Assembly: GCF_014646115.1 (NCBI RefSeq) | Contig: NZ_BMMV01000018.1 | Coordinates: forward strand, 1-57,909 | Length of the DNA: 57,909 bases | Origin: Streptomyces camponoticapitis | GTDB taxonomy: Bacteria > Actinomycetota > Actinomycetes > Streptomycetales > Streptomycetaceae | Direction: 5' to 3' | Shown here: piece by piece, positions 43,316 through 50,269 of the stretch | Layout of the letters: each line of letters begins with the position of its first letter | How positions within the stretch are numbered: the first letter of the stretch is position 1 | Position numbers and translations under genes: made by a program | The notes under the pieces: model-generated | The model's database searches: none | Told to the model about the DNA's origin: nothing | The model's input: only the letters and a program-made list of their open reading frames with translations

Positions 43316-43740
43316 CGCCATGGCCGGCTGCCGGGATGGTGGGAGATGAGTTCCGCGGTGACGGTGAAGCCCTTGCCGGTGCCGTGGATGCTGACGTTGT
43401 GGGCCAGCGAGCTGACGATGTCGAGTCCCCGGCCGCGCAGTGCTTCCTTCTCCGCGTGCTCCACCTCGGGGACCGTGACGCTGCCCCCGGCATCGGTAAC
43501 GGACACCGCGATCGCGTGGTCCGAGAGCGCGAGCACGACTTGGAACGCGCCGTTCTCCTCGCCGCTGGCCGTGTAGAGAAGCGCGTTGCTGCCCAGCTCG
43601 CTCACGATGAGCGTCACGTCATCTGCCCTTGGGTGCCCGGCAAGGATGTCGCGGGTCCATCTCCGCGCCCGGCCGACCTCTTCGCGGAAACCTGGGCAAG
43701 TCAGTCCCCAGACTCGCACTTTGCTCGTATACTCGTGCAT
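43312..43740 (-). CDS. anti-sigma-factor-like ATP-binding protein (RsbW/SpoIIAB-type fold)
   Basis: A 142-residue single-domain GHKL ATPase. The N-box is IVSELGSNALLYTA, G1 is VSVTDAGGSVTVP and G2 is GRGLDIVSSLA. Streptomycetes have many such free-standing HATPase proteins; a few bind sigma factors, most are unstudied. The ATG at 43740 has AAGGAA five to six bases upstream. It is the first gene of an operon with two paralogous small proteins, inside the island. It may be cargo or an old backbone gene. Confidence 0.9.
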   Translation of the reverse strand: MHEYTSKVRVWGLTCPGFREEVGRARRWTRDILAGHPRADDVTLIVSELGSNALLYTASGEENGAFQVVLALSDHAIAVSVTDAGGSVTVPEVEHAEKEALRGRGLDIVSSLAHNVSIHGTGKGFTVTAELISHHPGSRPWR

Positions 43741-43786
43741 ACAAGTTCCTTTATGCTGGTGGGCGGCCATGGATCGTTGTTCAGTG

Positions 43787-44221
43787 CTAGATGAGTTTCA
43801 CGCCGTCGTGGGCACGTACAGCGGCGGGGGACGCCGCATCCAGGGCGTCCAGTACGCGGATCGCGTATGCCTCGTCGGCCAGCTCCGCCGCTTCGTCGCG
43901 AGTGACCCAGCGCAGTGCTTTGGTTTCGTCGCCCGTGGTGGGTTGGCCCTCGATGGCCTGGCAGCGGAAGACGAGCGAGACGATCAGGCCCGTCATGTTC
44001 TTGTAGACGCCGGTCAGTGTCGCCGGAAGGGCGATCTTGATGCCGGTTTCCTCCAGGACTTCCCGCTGGAGGGCGTCGGGGAGAGTCTCGCCGGCCTCGA
44101 CCACGCCGCCCGGCGGTTCCCAGTGCCCGTTGTCGCGTCGCTTGATCAGCAGGGCGCGACCGTGGTCGTCCACGATCACCCCGGCGACGCTCACGGAGTG
44201 GGGCCGTTCGGCTGTGGTCAC
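43787..44221 (-). CDS. Nudix hydrolase, Pif-like position in the element
   Basis: A 144-residue protein with a complete Nudix box from G39 to I61 (G-x5-E45-x7-R53-E54-x2-E57-E58-x-G60). Nudix enzymes hydrolyse nucleoside diphosphates linked to another group. In the AICE pSAM2 a Nudix protein, Pif, blocks redundant transfer between donor cells, and here the gene likewise lies beside a KorSA-like GntR gene. It may therefore be a remnant of element immunity, but the sequence alone cannot distinguish this from an ordinary housekeeping Nudix enzyme. GTG start at 44221, divergent from the GntR-integrase gene. Confidence 0.92.
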   Translation of the reverse strand: MTTAERPHSVSVAGVIVDDHGRALLIKRRDNGHWEPPGGVVEAGETLPDALQREVLEETGIKIALPATLTGVYKNMTGLIVSLVFRCQAIEGQPTTGDETKALRWVTRDEAAELADEAYAIRVLDALDAASPAAVRAHDGVKLI

Positions 44222-44309
44222 GTTCGGCAGTCCTCGTCCAGTTGGCTGACTAGGCTCTCACCGTAGCAACTGGACTCAGCCTCTTGTCTAGATATCCAAA
44301 GGAGTACAC
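44222..44309. promoter_or_regulatory. divergent promoter with inverted repeat between Nudix and GntR genes
   Basis: GTCCAGTTG (44236-44244) and CAACTGGAC (44267-44275) are perfect 9-base inverted arms 22 bases apart. TTGTCTAGATATCC (about 44284-44297) follows and could be another operator half. AAAGGAG gives a strong ribosome-binding site five bases before the GTG at 44310. The GntR domain of the fused protein is the obvious candidate to bind here. Confidence 0.6.
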
Positions 44310-45431
44310 GTGGCCGCTCTTACTCCCGGCCTGCTCGGCTCGCTGGACCCGACCAGTGACCGAGCCGTCTTCCGGCAGATCGCCGATCAACTGCGGGAAG
44401 CCATCGACAAGGGACGCTTCGCCGAGAGCTCCAAGCTGCCCTCGGAATCGGAGCTGGTCGAGCACTTCGGCGTGTCCCGCATGACCGTGCGCAACGCGCT
44501 CTCCATGCTCCAGAGCGAGGGCCTGGTCTCGTCCGAGCACGGCAAGGGCGTCTTCGTCCGGCCCCGCCCTCCGGTACGCCGACTGGCATCCGACCGATTC
44601 GCCCGACGCCACCGCGAACAGGGGAAGTCAGCCTTCATCGTAGAGGCCGACGCCGCCGGCAGCCGCCCGGAGGTGGACAACCTGGAGGTCAAGGAGGAGC
44701 GCCCGACCCCGGACATCTCCGCTCGGCTCGGCGCCCCGCGTCGCGTCCTGGCCAGGCGTCGCCGGTACCTGCTGGACGGCCGACCCGTCGAGTTCGCCGT
44801 CTCCTACCTGCCGCTCGACCTGGCCCGTAACACCCCCATCGCCCAGCCCAACCCCGGCCCCGGCGGGATCTACGCCCGACTCGAAGAACTGGGCCACAAG
44901 CTCGACCACTTCGAAGAAGAGATCAGGGCCCGGATGCCCTCCCCTCTGGAAGTGAAGACGCTGCGGCTCTCCTCCGGAGTGCCCGTGATCCATCTGATCC
45001 GCACCGCGTTCGACACCAAGGGCCGCCGCCGTCGAGCCGTGCCGCTTCCTGCGATGTGCATTGCGCCGCTTCGCTGGCACCGGATGCGCCAGGCCGCCGC
45101 CAAGCTGCGCGCGGGGGAATCATGGGACGACGGCGGGTACGTCTTCACCACCCGGAACGGGCGGCCGGTCGAGCCGCGCAACGTGTACCGCTCGTTCACC
45201 CGAGTCGCTGGATCTGCCGGCATCCGTGTCGTCCGGCTGCATGACGCCCGCCACGGCTGCGCCACCCTGCTTACTGCGGCCGGGGTCGCTCCTCGCGTCG
45301 TGATGGAGATCCTTGGGCACAGTCAGATCAGCATCACCATGGACGTCTATACCCACGTCGTCCAGGACACGCAGCGCGAGGCGATCAGTCACATGGACCG
45401 GCTGCTCAAGAGGCGTCCCGGCCGTCAGTGA
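44310..45431 (+). CDS. chimeric protein: GntR/UTRA regulator fused to C-terminal half of a tyrosine integrase
   Basis: A 373-residue open frame. Residues 1-85 are a GntR winged helix (FRQIADQLREAI, LPSESELVEHFGVSRMTVRNA). Residues 95-237 are a UTRA ligand domain that stops early, after PVIHLIRTAFDTKG. Near residues 238-243 the sequence changes into an integrase: RRAVPLPA, then GYVFTTRNGRPVEPRNVYRSF, H311-x2-R314, LGH337 and Y347 (DVYTHV). The first catalytic Arg and the DNA-core-binding half of the integrase are absent, so recombinase activity is not expected. DNA binding by the GntR part may remain. The fusion most simply arose by a deletion between a KorSA-like gene and int. GTG start with AAAGGAG upstream. 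Confidence 0.9.
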   Translation: MAALTPGLLGSLDPTSDRAVFRQIADQLREAIDKGRFAESSKLPSESELVEHFGVSRMTVRNALSMLQSEGLVSSEHGKGVFVRPRPPVRRLASDRFARRHREQGKSAFIVEADAAGSRPEVDNLEVKEERPTPDISARLGAPRRVLARRRRYLLDGRPVEFAVSYLPLDLARNTPIAQPNPGPGGIYARLEELGHKLDHFEEEIRARMPSPLEVKTLRLSSGVPVIHLIRTAFDTKGRRRRAVPLPAMCIAPLRWHRMRQAAAKLRAGESWDDGGYVFTTRNGRPVEPRNVYRSFTRVAGSAGIRVVRLHDARHGCATLLTAAGVAPRVVMEILGHSQISITMDVYTHVVQDTQREAISHMDRLLKRRPGRQ

Positions 45432-45438
45432 CCGCTAG

Positions 45439-45468
45439 CGTTGATGTCAGACCTGGATGTCAAAGACC
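45439..45468. repeat. putative integrase arm-type sites, right end
   Basis: CGTTGATGTCAG (45439-45450) is identical to 37484-37495. GATGTCAGACC (45443-45453) is identical to 37501-37511. A third, weaker copy GGATGTCA begins at 45455. They sit between the integrase remnant and the tRNA. Confidence 0.6.
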
Positions 45469-45495
45469 CCCAGCCATGATCGGCTGGGGGTCTTT
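45462..45495. terminator. strong hairpin terminator between integrase remnant and tRNA
   Basis: AAAGACCCCCAGCC (45462-45475) pairs perfectly with GGCTGGGGGTCTTT (45482-45495) around ATGATC, with a T-rich end on both strands. It can end the fused gene on the + strand and the tRNA on the - strand. It is inside the element, so the element supplied a new terminator to the tRNA gene. Confidence 0.85.
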
Positions 45496-45499
45496 TGGC

Positions 45500-45544
45500 T
45501 GGTGCCCCCGGCAGGATTCGAACCTGCGACACCCGCTTTAGGAG
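45500..45544. repeat. right attachment site copy within the intact tRNA
   Basis: 45 bases identical to 37345-37389, from the encoded CCA end to the anticodon loop of the tRNA-Arg gene. Beyond 45544 the two copies differ. Confidence 0.92.
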
Positions 45545-45575
45545 AGCGGTGCTCTATCCCCTGAGCTACGGAGGC
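45503..45575 (-). tRNA. tRNA-Arg (anticodon CCU)
   Basis: The reverse strand from 45575 to 45503 folds as a complete 73-base cloverleaf. The acceptor GCCTCCG pairs with CGGGGGC (one G-U), the D arm is GCTC/GAGC, the anticodon stem CCGCT/AGCGG has loop CTCCTAA (anticodon CCT, reading AGG), and the T arm is GCAGG-TTCGAAT-CCTGC. The CCA end is encoded (down to 45500). It is the integration target of the element to its left and remains functional because the element restores the 3' half. Confidence 0.97.
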
Positions 45576-45769
45576 GGGGATCTGTCGGGGCGGTCGTTCG
45601 CGTCCCGGCAGGTTGGTGGCGGTGTGGGCCCTGGAGGGCCTGGTCGCCGGGGACAGTGTAGCGGGTGGGGGGTCTTCGGGGCGCGGGGGTTCGGCGGGGT
45701 GGGTCGCTCGATCAGGGGGTGGCGTGGGGGGCCGCAGAACCTGGGAGGGGGGCTGGGCGTTGGGGCGGT

Positions 45770-46129
45770 GTGAGGAGCATTCCTGAGCCCGTGTGGCCCG
45801 TCGTCGTGCTGGCCGTGATCCAGTTCGGGGACGGGGTTCTCTGTGTCGGGCCCGTGCGTTTCGTGCGGGAGTGCTTCCAGGACGTGGGATTTCCGCGGCG
45901 GTGGTGGTGGGTCGCTCCGCCCGTCAAGTTCGCCGCCGCAGGCGGGCTGGTCGCCGGGATCTGGGTGCCCGTGCTCGGGGCCGTCACCGTGTGGGCGTTG
46001 GTGGGCTACTTCGTCGTGGCCATCTCCATGCACGTCCGGGCTCGGGACTTCGGGCGGAATCTGTTCCTCAACGCCGTCGGGATGCTTGTCATCTGTGTCC
46101 TGGTCGCGCTGTACAGCTTTGTTCTGTAG
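45770..46129 (+). CDS. DoxX-like membrane protein
   Basis: A 119-residue protein with four hydrophobic segments, the size and layout of the DoxX-like family. WPVVVLAVIQFGDGVLC, then FVRECFQDVGFPRRWWWVAPPVKF is typical of it. The role is unknown; some relatives are tied to redox functions. The start is uncertain: GTG at 45770 fits homologue length, while GTG at 45791 has GAGGAG further upstream. It is convergent with the MMPL transporter gene. Confidence 0.78.
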   Translation: MRSIPEPVWPVVVLAVIQFGDGVLCVGPVRFVRECFQDVGFPRRWWWVAPPVKFAAAGGLVAGIWVPVLGAVTVWALVGYFVVAISMHVRARDFGRNLFLNAVGMLVICVLVALYSFVL

Positions 46130-46175
46130 GCCCCCGGTGCCGGGGCGGATGTCCCGGCACCGGGGGACTCGGGCC

Positions 46176-48425
46176 TCAGTGCACGCTCTCCCGCGTTGCC
46201 TCCCCCTCCGGGGCCTTAGCCTGCGCGTCATCCGGTGCCTCGCGCAGGCCGAACCTGCGGTGGAAGCGGGCCAGCGGTCCTGGTGCCCACCAGTTCGCGC
46301 GGCCCGCCAGGCGCATGAAGGCCGGGACCAGGGCGCCCCGTACCAGCGTCGCGTCCATCAGGACCGCGACGGCCAGGCCCAGGCCGATGGCCTTCAGATA
46401 CGAGATCCCCGACAGGACGAAGCCCAGCCACACGATGGCGATCAGCCCCGCCGCGGCCGTCACCATCGCGCCGGTGCGCTCCAGGCCCCGGGCCACCGCG
46501 AGTTGGTTGTCCCCCGAGCGGTCCCACTCCTCCTTGATCCGGGAGAGCAGGAAGACCTCGTAGTCCATCGACATGCCGAACGCGATGCAGAACAGCAGGA
46601 CCGGCACGGTCCAGGTGATCGTGTCGGTGACCACGAAGTCCCCGACGATGCCCTCCAGATGGCCGTCCTGGAACCCCCAGACAAGCACACCGAACGTGGC
46701 GCTGAGGCTGAGGCAGTTGAGGACGAGCGCCTTCAGCGGCAGCACCAGCGAGCCGGTGAAGAGGAAGAGCAGGATGAACGTCGTGACACCGATGATCGCG
46801 AGGGCCGTCGGCAGCTCGTCGTACATGGAGTCCAGCGAGTCCACCAGTTCCGCCGCGGGACCGCCGACCTGGACGTCGTACGGTGCCTCCGTCGCGCGGA
46901 TGTCCTTGACGAGCTGTTCGCCCTCCTCGCTCAGCGACTCGCTCTTCGGGATCACCGAGAGATACGTGCTGTTGTCCGCGCTGAACCGGTCCGAGCCCGG
47001 CCCCGGCGGGGCGACCCGCTCACCGGCCGCGAAGGAGCCGGCCTCGCTGTCCACCCGCGCCACGTTGCCGAGCGTGGACAGCTGTTGTACGTACGACTCC
47101 ACCGAACGCTCCCCGGTCGGCGGGGTGTCGCTCAGCACCACGCTCAGCGCCTGCGACTCCTGCGCGCTGAAGTCCTCCCGCAGGATGTCGCTGATCTGCC
47201 GCGACTGGGTGTCGGCCGGCAGGACGCGGTCGTCGGCGAGGCTCATGTGCAGGGACAGGAACGGCGAGCCGAGGAAGAGCAGCAGCCCGATCACGGCGAC
47301 CGCGACCGGCACCGGGAAGCGCATGACGGTCGTCGCGAGGCGGTACCAGAAGCGCTCGGACTCCGGCTTCGGCGGCTTCTCCTCCTTGCCGCGCCCGAGA
47401 ACACGGATGCGGCCCTTGTCGATCCGCGGGCCCAGCGCCTTCAGCAGCGCGGGCAGGAAGGTGACGGAGACGATCGCCGCCAGCAGGGCTGTCGGAATGC
47501 CCGCGTACGCGAACGACCGCAGGAAGTAGAACGGGAAGACCAGCAGACCGGCGAGCGCGAGCGCCACCGTCACCGCAGAGAACAGGACGGTACGGCCGGC
47601 CGTGCGCAGCGCGGTCGCGATCGCCTCGTCCGTGCCGGCCCCGCCGTGCAGTTCCTCGCGGTACCGCTTGAGGAGGATGAGGCCGTAGTCGATGGCCAGG
47701 CCGAGCCCGAGTCCGGTCGCGACGTTGGTCGCCAGCACGGAGACGTCGGTGAACAGCGTGAGGACACGGAGCGTCAGCAGGACGGACACGATGGTCAGTC
47801 CGGCGACCATCAGCGGCACCAGCGCTGCCACGACACCGCGGAAGACGAACAGCATCACGACCAGCAGGACGGGGAAGGTGACCATCTCGATCAGGAGCAG
47901 GTCGTCCTGCGTGGTGTCCGTGATCTCCTTGTTGGCGACCGCGGCGCCGCCCACACGGGTGTCCAGGCCCTCGACCGTGCCGTCGTACTCCGGCTGGATC
48001 CGTTCCAGCGTCTTCTGTACCTGGTCCTCGTCGCCGGTGATCCGTACGAGGACCAGCGCGCTGTCGCCGCCCTCGCCGCGCAGGGCCGGGGCCTTCCCCA
48101 ACGTCCAGTAGGACAGGGCCTGTTCGACCCCGTCCTCTTCGCCGATGCGTTCGGTCAGCCGTTCACCAGCCGCGCCGACCGCCGGATCGTCTACGCCGCG
48201 GCTGTCCGAGACCAGCAGGGTCAGATTCGGGGCGCCCGAAGCGAAACGGGTGTCCAGGACCTCGGCCGTCTTCGCGGATTCGGTGGAACTGTCGGTGAAT
48301 CCACCGGCGGAGAGAGTCGAGATCACACCACCGCCCAGCGCCCCGGCAAGCACCAGGAGCACGCCGGAGAGATAGAGGACCAGCTTGCTGCGCTGCGTGG
48401 TGAATCTGGCCAGTGAGGCGAACAT
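46176..48425 (-). CDS. MMPL-family transporter (RND superfamily)
   Basis: A 749-residue polytopic protein made of two repeats, each with one helix, a large external loop and five more helices. The loops are at about residues 40-165 and 400-545. LGLGLAIDYGLILLKRYREEL and AFGMSMDYEVFLLSRIKEEW carry the conserved D-Y pairs of the proton relay in MmpL proteins, and P-A-L-L-K-A follows the first repeat. Such exporters move lipids or hydrophobic products out of the cell with H+. The start at 48425 (ATG) has CGAAAGG upstream. It lies close to the biosynthetic block at 48828 but on the opposite strand; a link is possible. Confidence 0.94.
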   Translation of the reverse strand: MFASLARFTTQRSKLVLYLSGVLLVLAGALGGGVISTLSAGGFTDSSTESAKTAEVLDTRFASGAPNLTLLVSDSRGVDDPAVGAAGERLTERIGEEDGVEQALSYWTLGKAPALRGEGGDSALVLVRITGDEDQVQKTLERIQPEYDGTVEGLDTRVGGAAVANKEITDTTQDDLLLIEMVTFPVLLVVMLFVFRGVVAALVPLMVAGLTIVSVLLTLRVLTLFTDVSVLATNVATGLGLGLAIDYGLILLKRYREELHGGAGTDEAIATALRTAGRTVLFSAVTVALALAGLLVFPFYFLRSFAYAGIPTALLAAIVSVTFLPALLKALGPRIDKGRIRVLGRGKEEKPPKPESERFWYRLATTVMRFPVPVAVAVIGLLLFLGSPFLSLHMSLADDRVLPADTQSRQISDILREDFSAQESQALSVVLSDTPPTGERSVESYVQQLSTLGNVARVDSEAGSFAAGERVAPPGPGSDRFSADNSTYLSVIPKSESLSEEGEQLVKDIRATEAPYDVQVGGPAAELVDSLDSMYDELPTALAIIGVTTFILLFLFTGSLVLPLKALVLNCLSLSATFGVLVWGFQDGHLEGIVGDFVVTDTITWTVPVLLFCIAFGMSMDYEVFLLSRIKEEWDRSGDNQLAVARGLERTGAMVTAAAGLIAIVWLGFVLSGISYLKAIGLGLAVAVLMDATLVRGALVPAFMRLAGRANWWAPGPLARFHRRFGLREAPDDAQAKAPEGEATRESVH

Positions 48426-48827
48426 TCGGCAACCTTTCGAGGGGGAACGCCGTTTCGGGGGCCGGCGCGTCGATCCCGTTCACACGAGCGAGGGAGGAGC
48501 GTGCGAGCCCATCGCCGTCAGTGGCAACTCTGCGCGCGTCGGGGCCGGTTGGGTGGCCGGGGGTGGGGCACGGCCGGTTCGGTGACGGGTTGCGGAAGGG
48601 TGGCTGAGGGGTCGCTGAGGGGTGGCCTCACGGGTCGCTGACGGGCGTTGGGCGGCATGCTCCCCGACTACGGTCCCGCAACGCGCGACTGCGCACAATG
48701 ACAGGTGTGTGCGGGTCATTTCCCGCATGACTGCTATATCTAACTGCCGCTTCACCCTCCTAAATTGCGGCGACAACAGGCGACAACCGTCGAGGTCGAT
48801 CCGAGACAATCCCTGGAGGGAAAGCGA
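48426..48827. promoter_or_regulatory. divergent promoter region of MMPL gene and biosynthetic block
   Basis: About 400 bases with no gene. Bases 48595-48650 contain several copies of GGTCGCTGA/GGTGGC-like short repeats. An AT-richer part at 48725-48765 is the likely promoter of the block. The first gene's GGAGG at 48814-48818 is clear. Confidence 0.5.
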
Positions 48828-50228
48828 ATGAGCCAGCGTGAGAGGACCGCTGTCATCGGCGGAGGTATGGCAGGCTGCGCCGCCGCCAAAGAGTTGATCA
48901 AGGCGGGGCGCGAGGTTGTCATCTTCGAGGCGGCCGCCGGGCTCGGTGGCCGGGCCCGTTCGTGGCACCGTTCGGAGATCGAGCCCTCCGTCGGCATCAA
49001 CCTCTGGTTCACCAGCTTCTACAAGCTGATGTTCGAGCGGATTCACGAGTACGGGCTGGAGGACCAGCTCGTGGAGATGTCCAACAACGTCATCGTCGTG
49101 GACAACGGACAGCCCGCCGAGCTCCTCTCCGACTCGCTGCGCAGCCTCCTCACGTACAAGCACGTCGGCCTCCGGGACCGGATCGGCTTCCTGACCGGCA
49201 CGCTGAAGGAGACGCGTCTGCGCAAGCAGCTCGACATCTTCGACCCGGTCAAGCTCGCGCCGTTCGACGACGGCACGACCGCGGCGGAGTACGCCCGCAA
49301 GAGCCTGTCGCAGCGCGGCTTCGACAATCTGCTGCGGCCGGAGATCGAGTCGTTCTGGCTCTGGCGCTGCGAGGACGTGTCCGCCGCGCACGTACGGGCG
49401 ATGCAGGCGCAGGTCGCCGGAGCGAAGTTCTATGTGTTCCGCAACGGCATGGAGGTCATCGCGGAGCGCAACGCCGAGGGTGCCGACATCCGGCTCGAAC
49501 ACGAGGTCACCGACCTTCAGGTGACGGGCGGGCGCGTGCACATCACGGCGCGGTCGGCGGACGGCGAGAGCCACGCGGAGATCTTCGACGACGTCGTGGT
49601 GGCGACGACCGCGCCGGTCGCCGCCAAGCTGACGGCGGCGCTGCCGAACGACATCGTGGGGCGCGACACCCGGGAGTTCCTGGAGACCCAGGTGTACGAG
49701 CCGGCGCTGTCGGTCTCGTACCTGGTCGACTTCAGCAGCATGCCGTCCGAGGCGCACATCGTGGCGGCGGGCGCGGACGATCCGCCGGTGAAGACGATCA
49801 TCACCTTCCCGCGCAAGGTCAAGGACGCGCAGGGGCGTTCGGTGGACAAGCACCTGGCGTTCGTCTACCCGGGCCGCGCGGAGACGCGGCGGCTGCTCGC
49901 GATGTCGCCCGAGGAGCAGTACGCGGAGACGACACGGCTGGTCACGAAGTTGTGGCCGGACTTCCCGGCGGACGCGGAACCGTTCGAGATCGCGGTCCGC
50001 CCCCACGCGATGCCCCTGCCGGCACCGGGCCGCTACCGCATGTCGGCGCGCGTCATCGGCCTCCAGCACGCGCCGGTGGTGTTCGCGGGCGACTACTTCA
50101 CGGCGCCGATCTCGGAGGCGGCGATGCTCTCGGGCATCCGGGCGGCGGAGAAGCTGACGACGGCAGGGAAGTTGACGCCGACGAGTGCGGCGCCGACGAC
50201 TGCGCCGACGAGTGCGGCGGCGGGCTGA
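48828..50228 (+). CDS. FAD-dependent oxidoreductase (amine-oxidase/phytoene-desaturase-like)
   Basis: A 466-residue flavoprotein. AVIGGGMAGCAAAKEL (residues 8-23) is the dinucleotide-binding fold, followed by E in VVIFEAAAGLGGRARSW, the GG doublet typical of flavin amine oxidases and carotenoid desaturases. The C-terminal FAGDYF with SEAAMLSGIRAAE is the second FAD block. It probably oxidises a prenylated or polyene-like intermediate, but the substrate is unknown. The ATG at 48828 has GGAGGGAAAGCG upstream. It is the first gene of a + strand block with UbiA, a ligase and a second oxidoreductase. Confidence 0.9.
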   Translation: MSQRERTAVIGGGMAGCAAAKELIKAGREVVIFEAAAGLGGRARSWHRSEIEPSVGINLWFTSFYKLMFERIHEYGLEDQLVEMSNNVIVVDNGQPAELLSDSLRSLLTYKHVGLRDRIGFLTGTLKETRLRKQLDIFDPVKLAPFDDGTTAAEYARKSLSQRGFDNLLRPEIESFWLWRCEDVSAAHVRAMQAQVAGAKFYVFRNGMEVIAERNAEGADIRLEHEVTDLQVTGGRVHITARSADGESHAEIFDDVVVATTAPVAAKLTAALPNDIVGRDTREFLETQVYEPALSVSYLVDFSSMPSEAHIVAAGADDPPVKTIITFPRKVKDAQGRSVDKHLAFVYPGRAETRRLLAMSPEEQYAETTRLVTKLWPDFPADAEPFEIAVRPHAMPLPAPGRYRMSARVIGLQHAPVVFAGDYFTAPISEAAMLSGIRAAEKLTTAGKLTPTSAAPTTAPTSAAAG

Positions 50229-50269
50229 GGAGGACGACGGAGGGAGCGGGAGAGGGAGGGGTAGAAGCG

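Larger units (their letters stand above)
37345..45544. mobile_element. integrated element in tRNA-Arg(CCU), decayed AICE-like island with defence-type cargo
   Basis: A 45-bp identical sequence lies at both ends (37345-37389 and 45500-45544). The right copy is the 3' half of an intact tRNA-Arg gene. The integrase remnant ends 68 bases from that copy, as expected for tyrosine-recombinase elements. Inside are a Nudix gene divergent from a GntR gene (as for Pif and KorSA of pSAM2) and the integrase C-terminal half fused to the GntR gene. The cargo is an HNH nuclease, a small protein, a large nuclease-STAND protein and an anti-sigma-like operon. I find no replication initiator, excisionase or TraB/FtsK-type transfer gene, so it is probably immobile on its own. 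Size is about 8.2 kb. Confidence 0.85.

Noticed and set aside
37345..45544. Prophage
   Set aside because: No capsid, tail, terminase or lysis gene is seen; the regulator and Nudix pair fits an AICE better.
48480..50069. Long minus-strand open frame opposite the first oxidoreductase
   Set aside because: Mirror frame of a certain + strand flavoprotein; the product has no domain.
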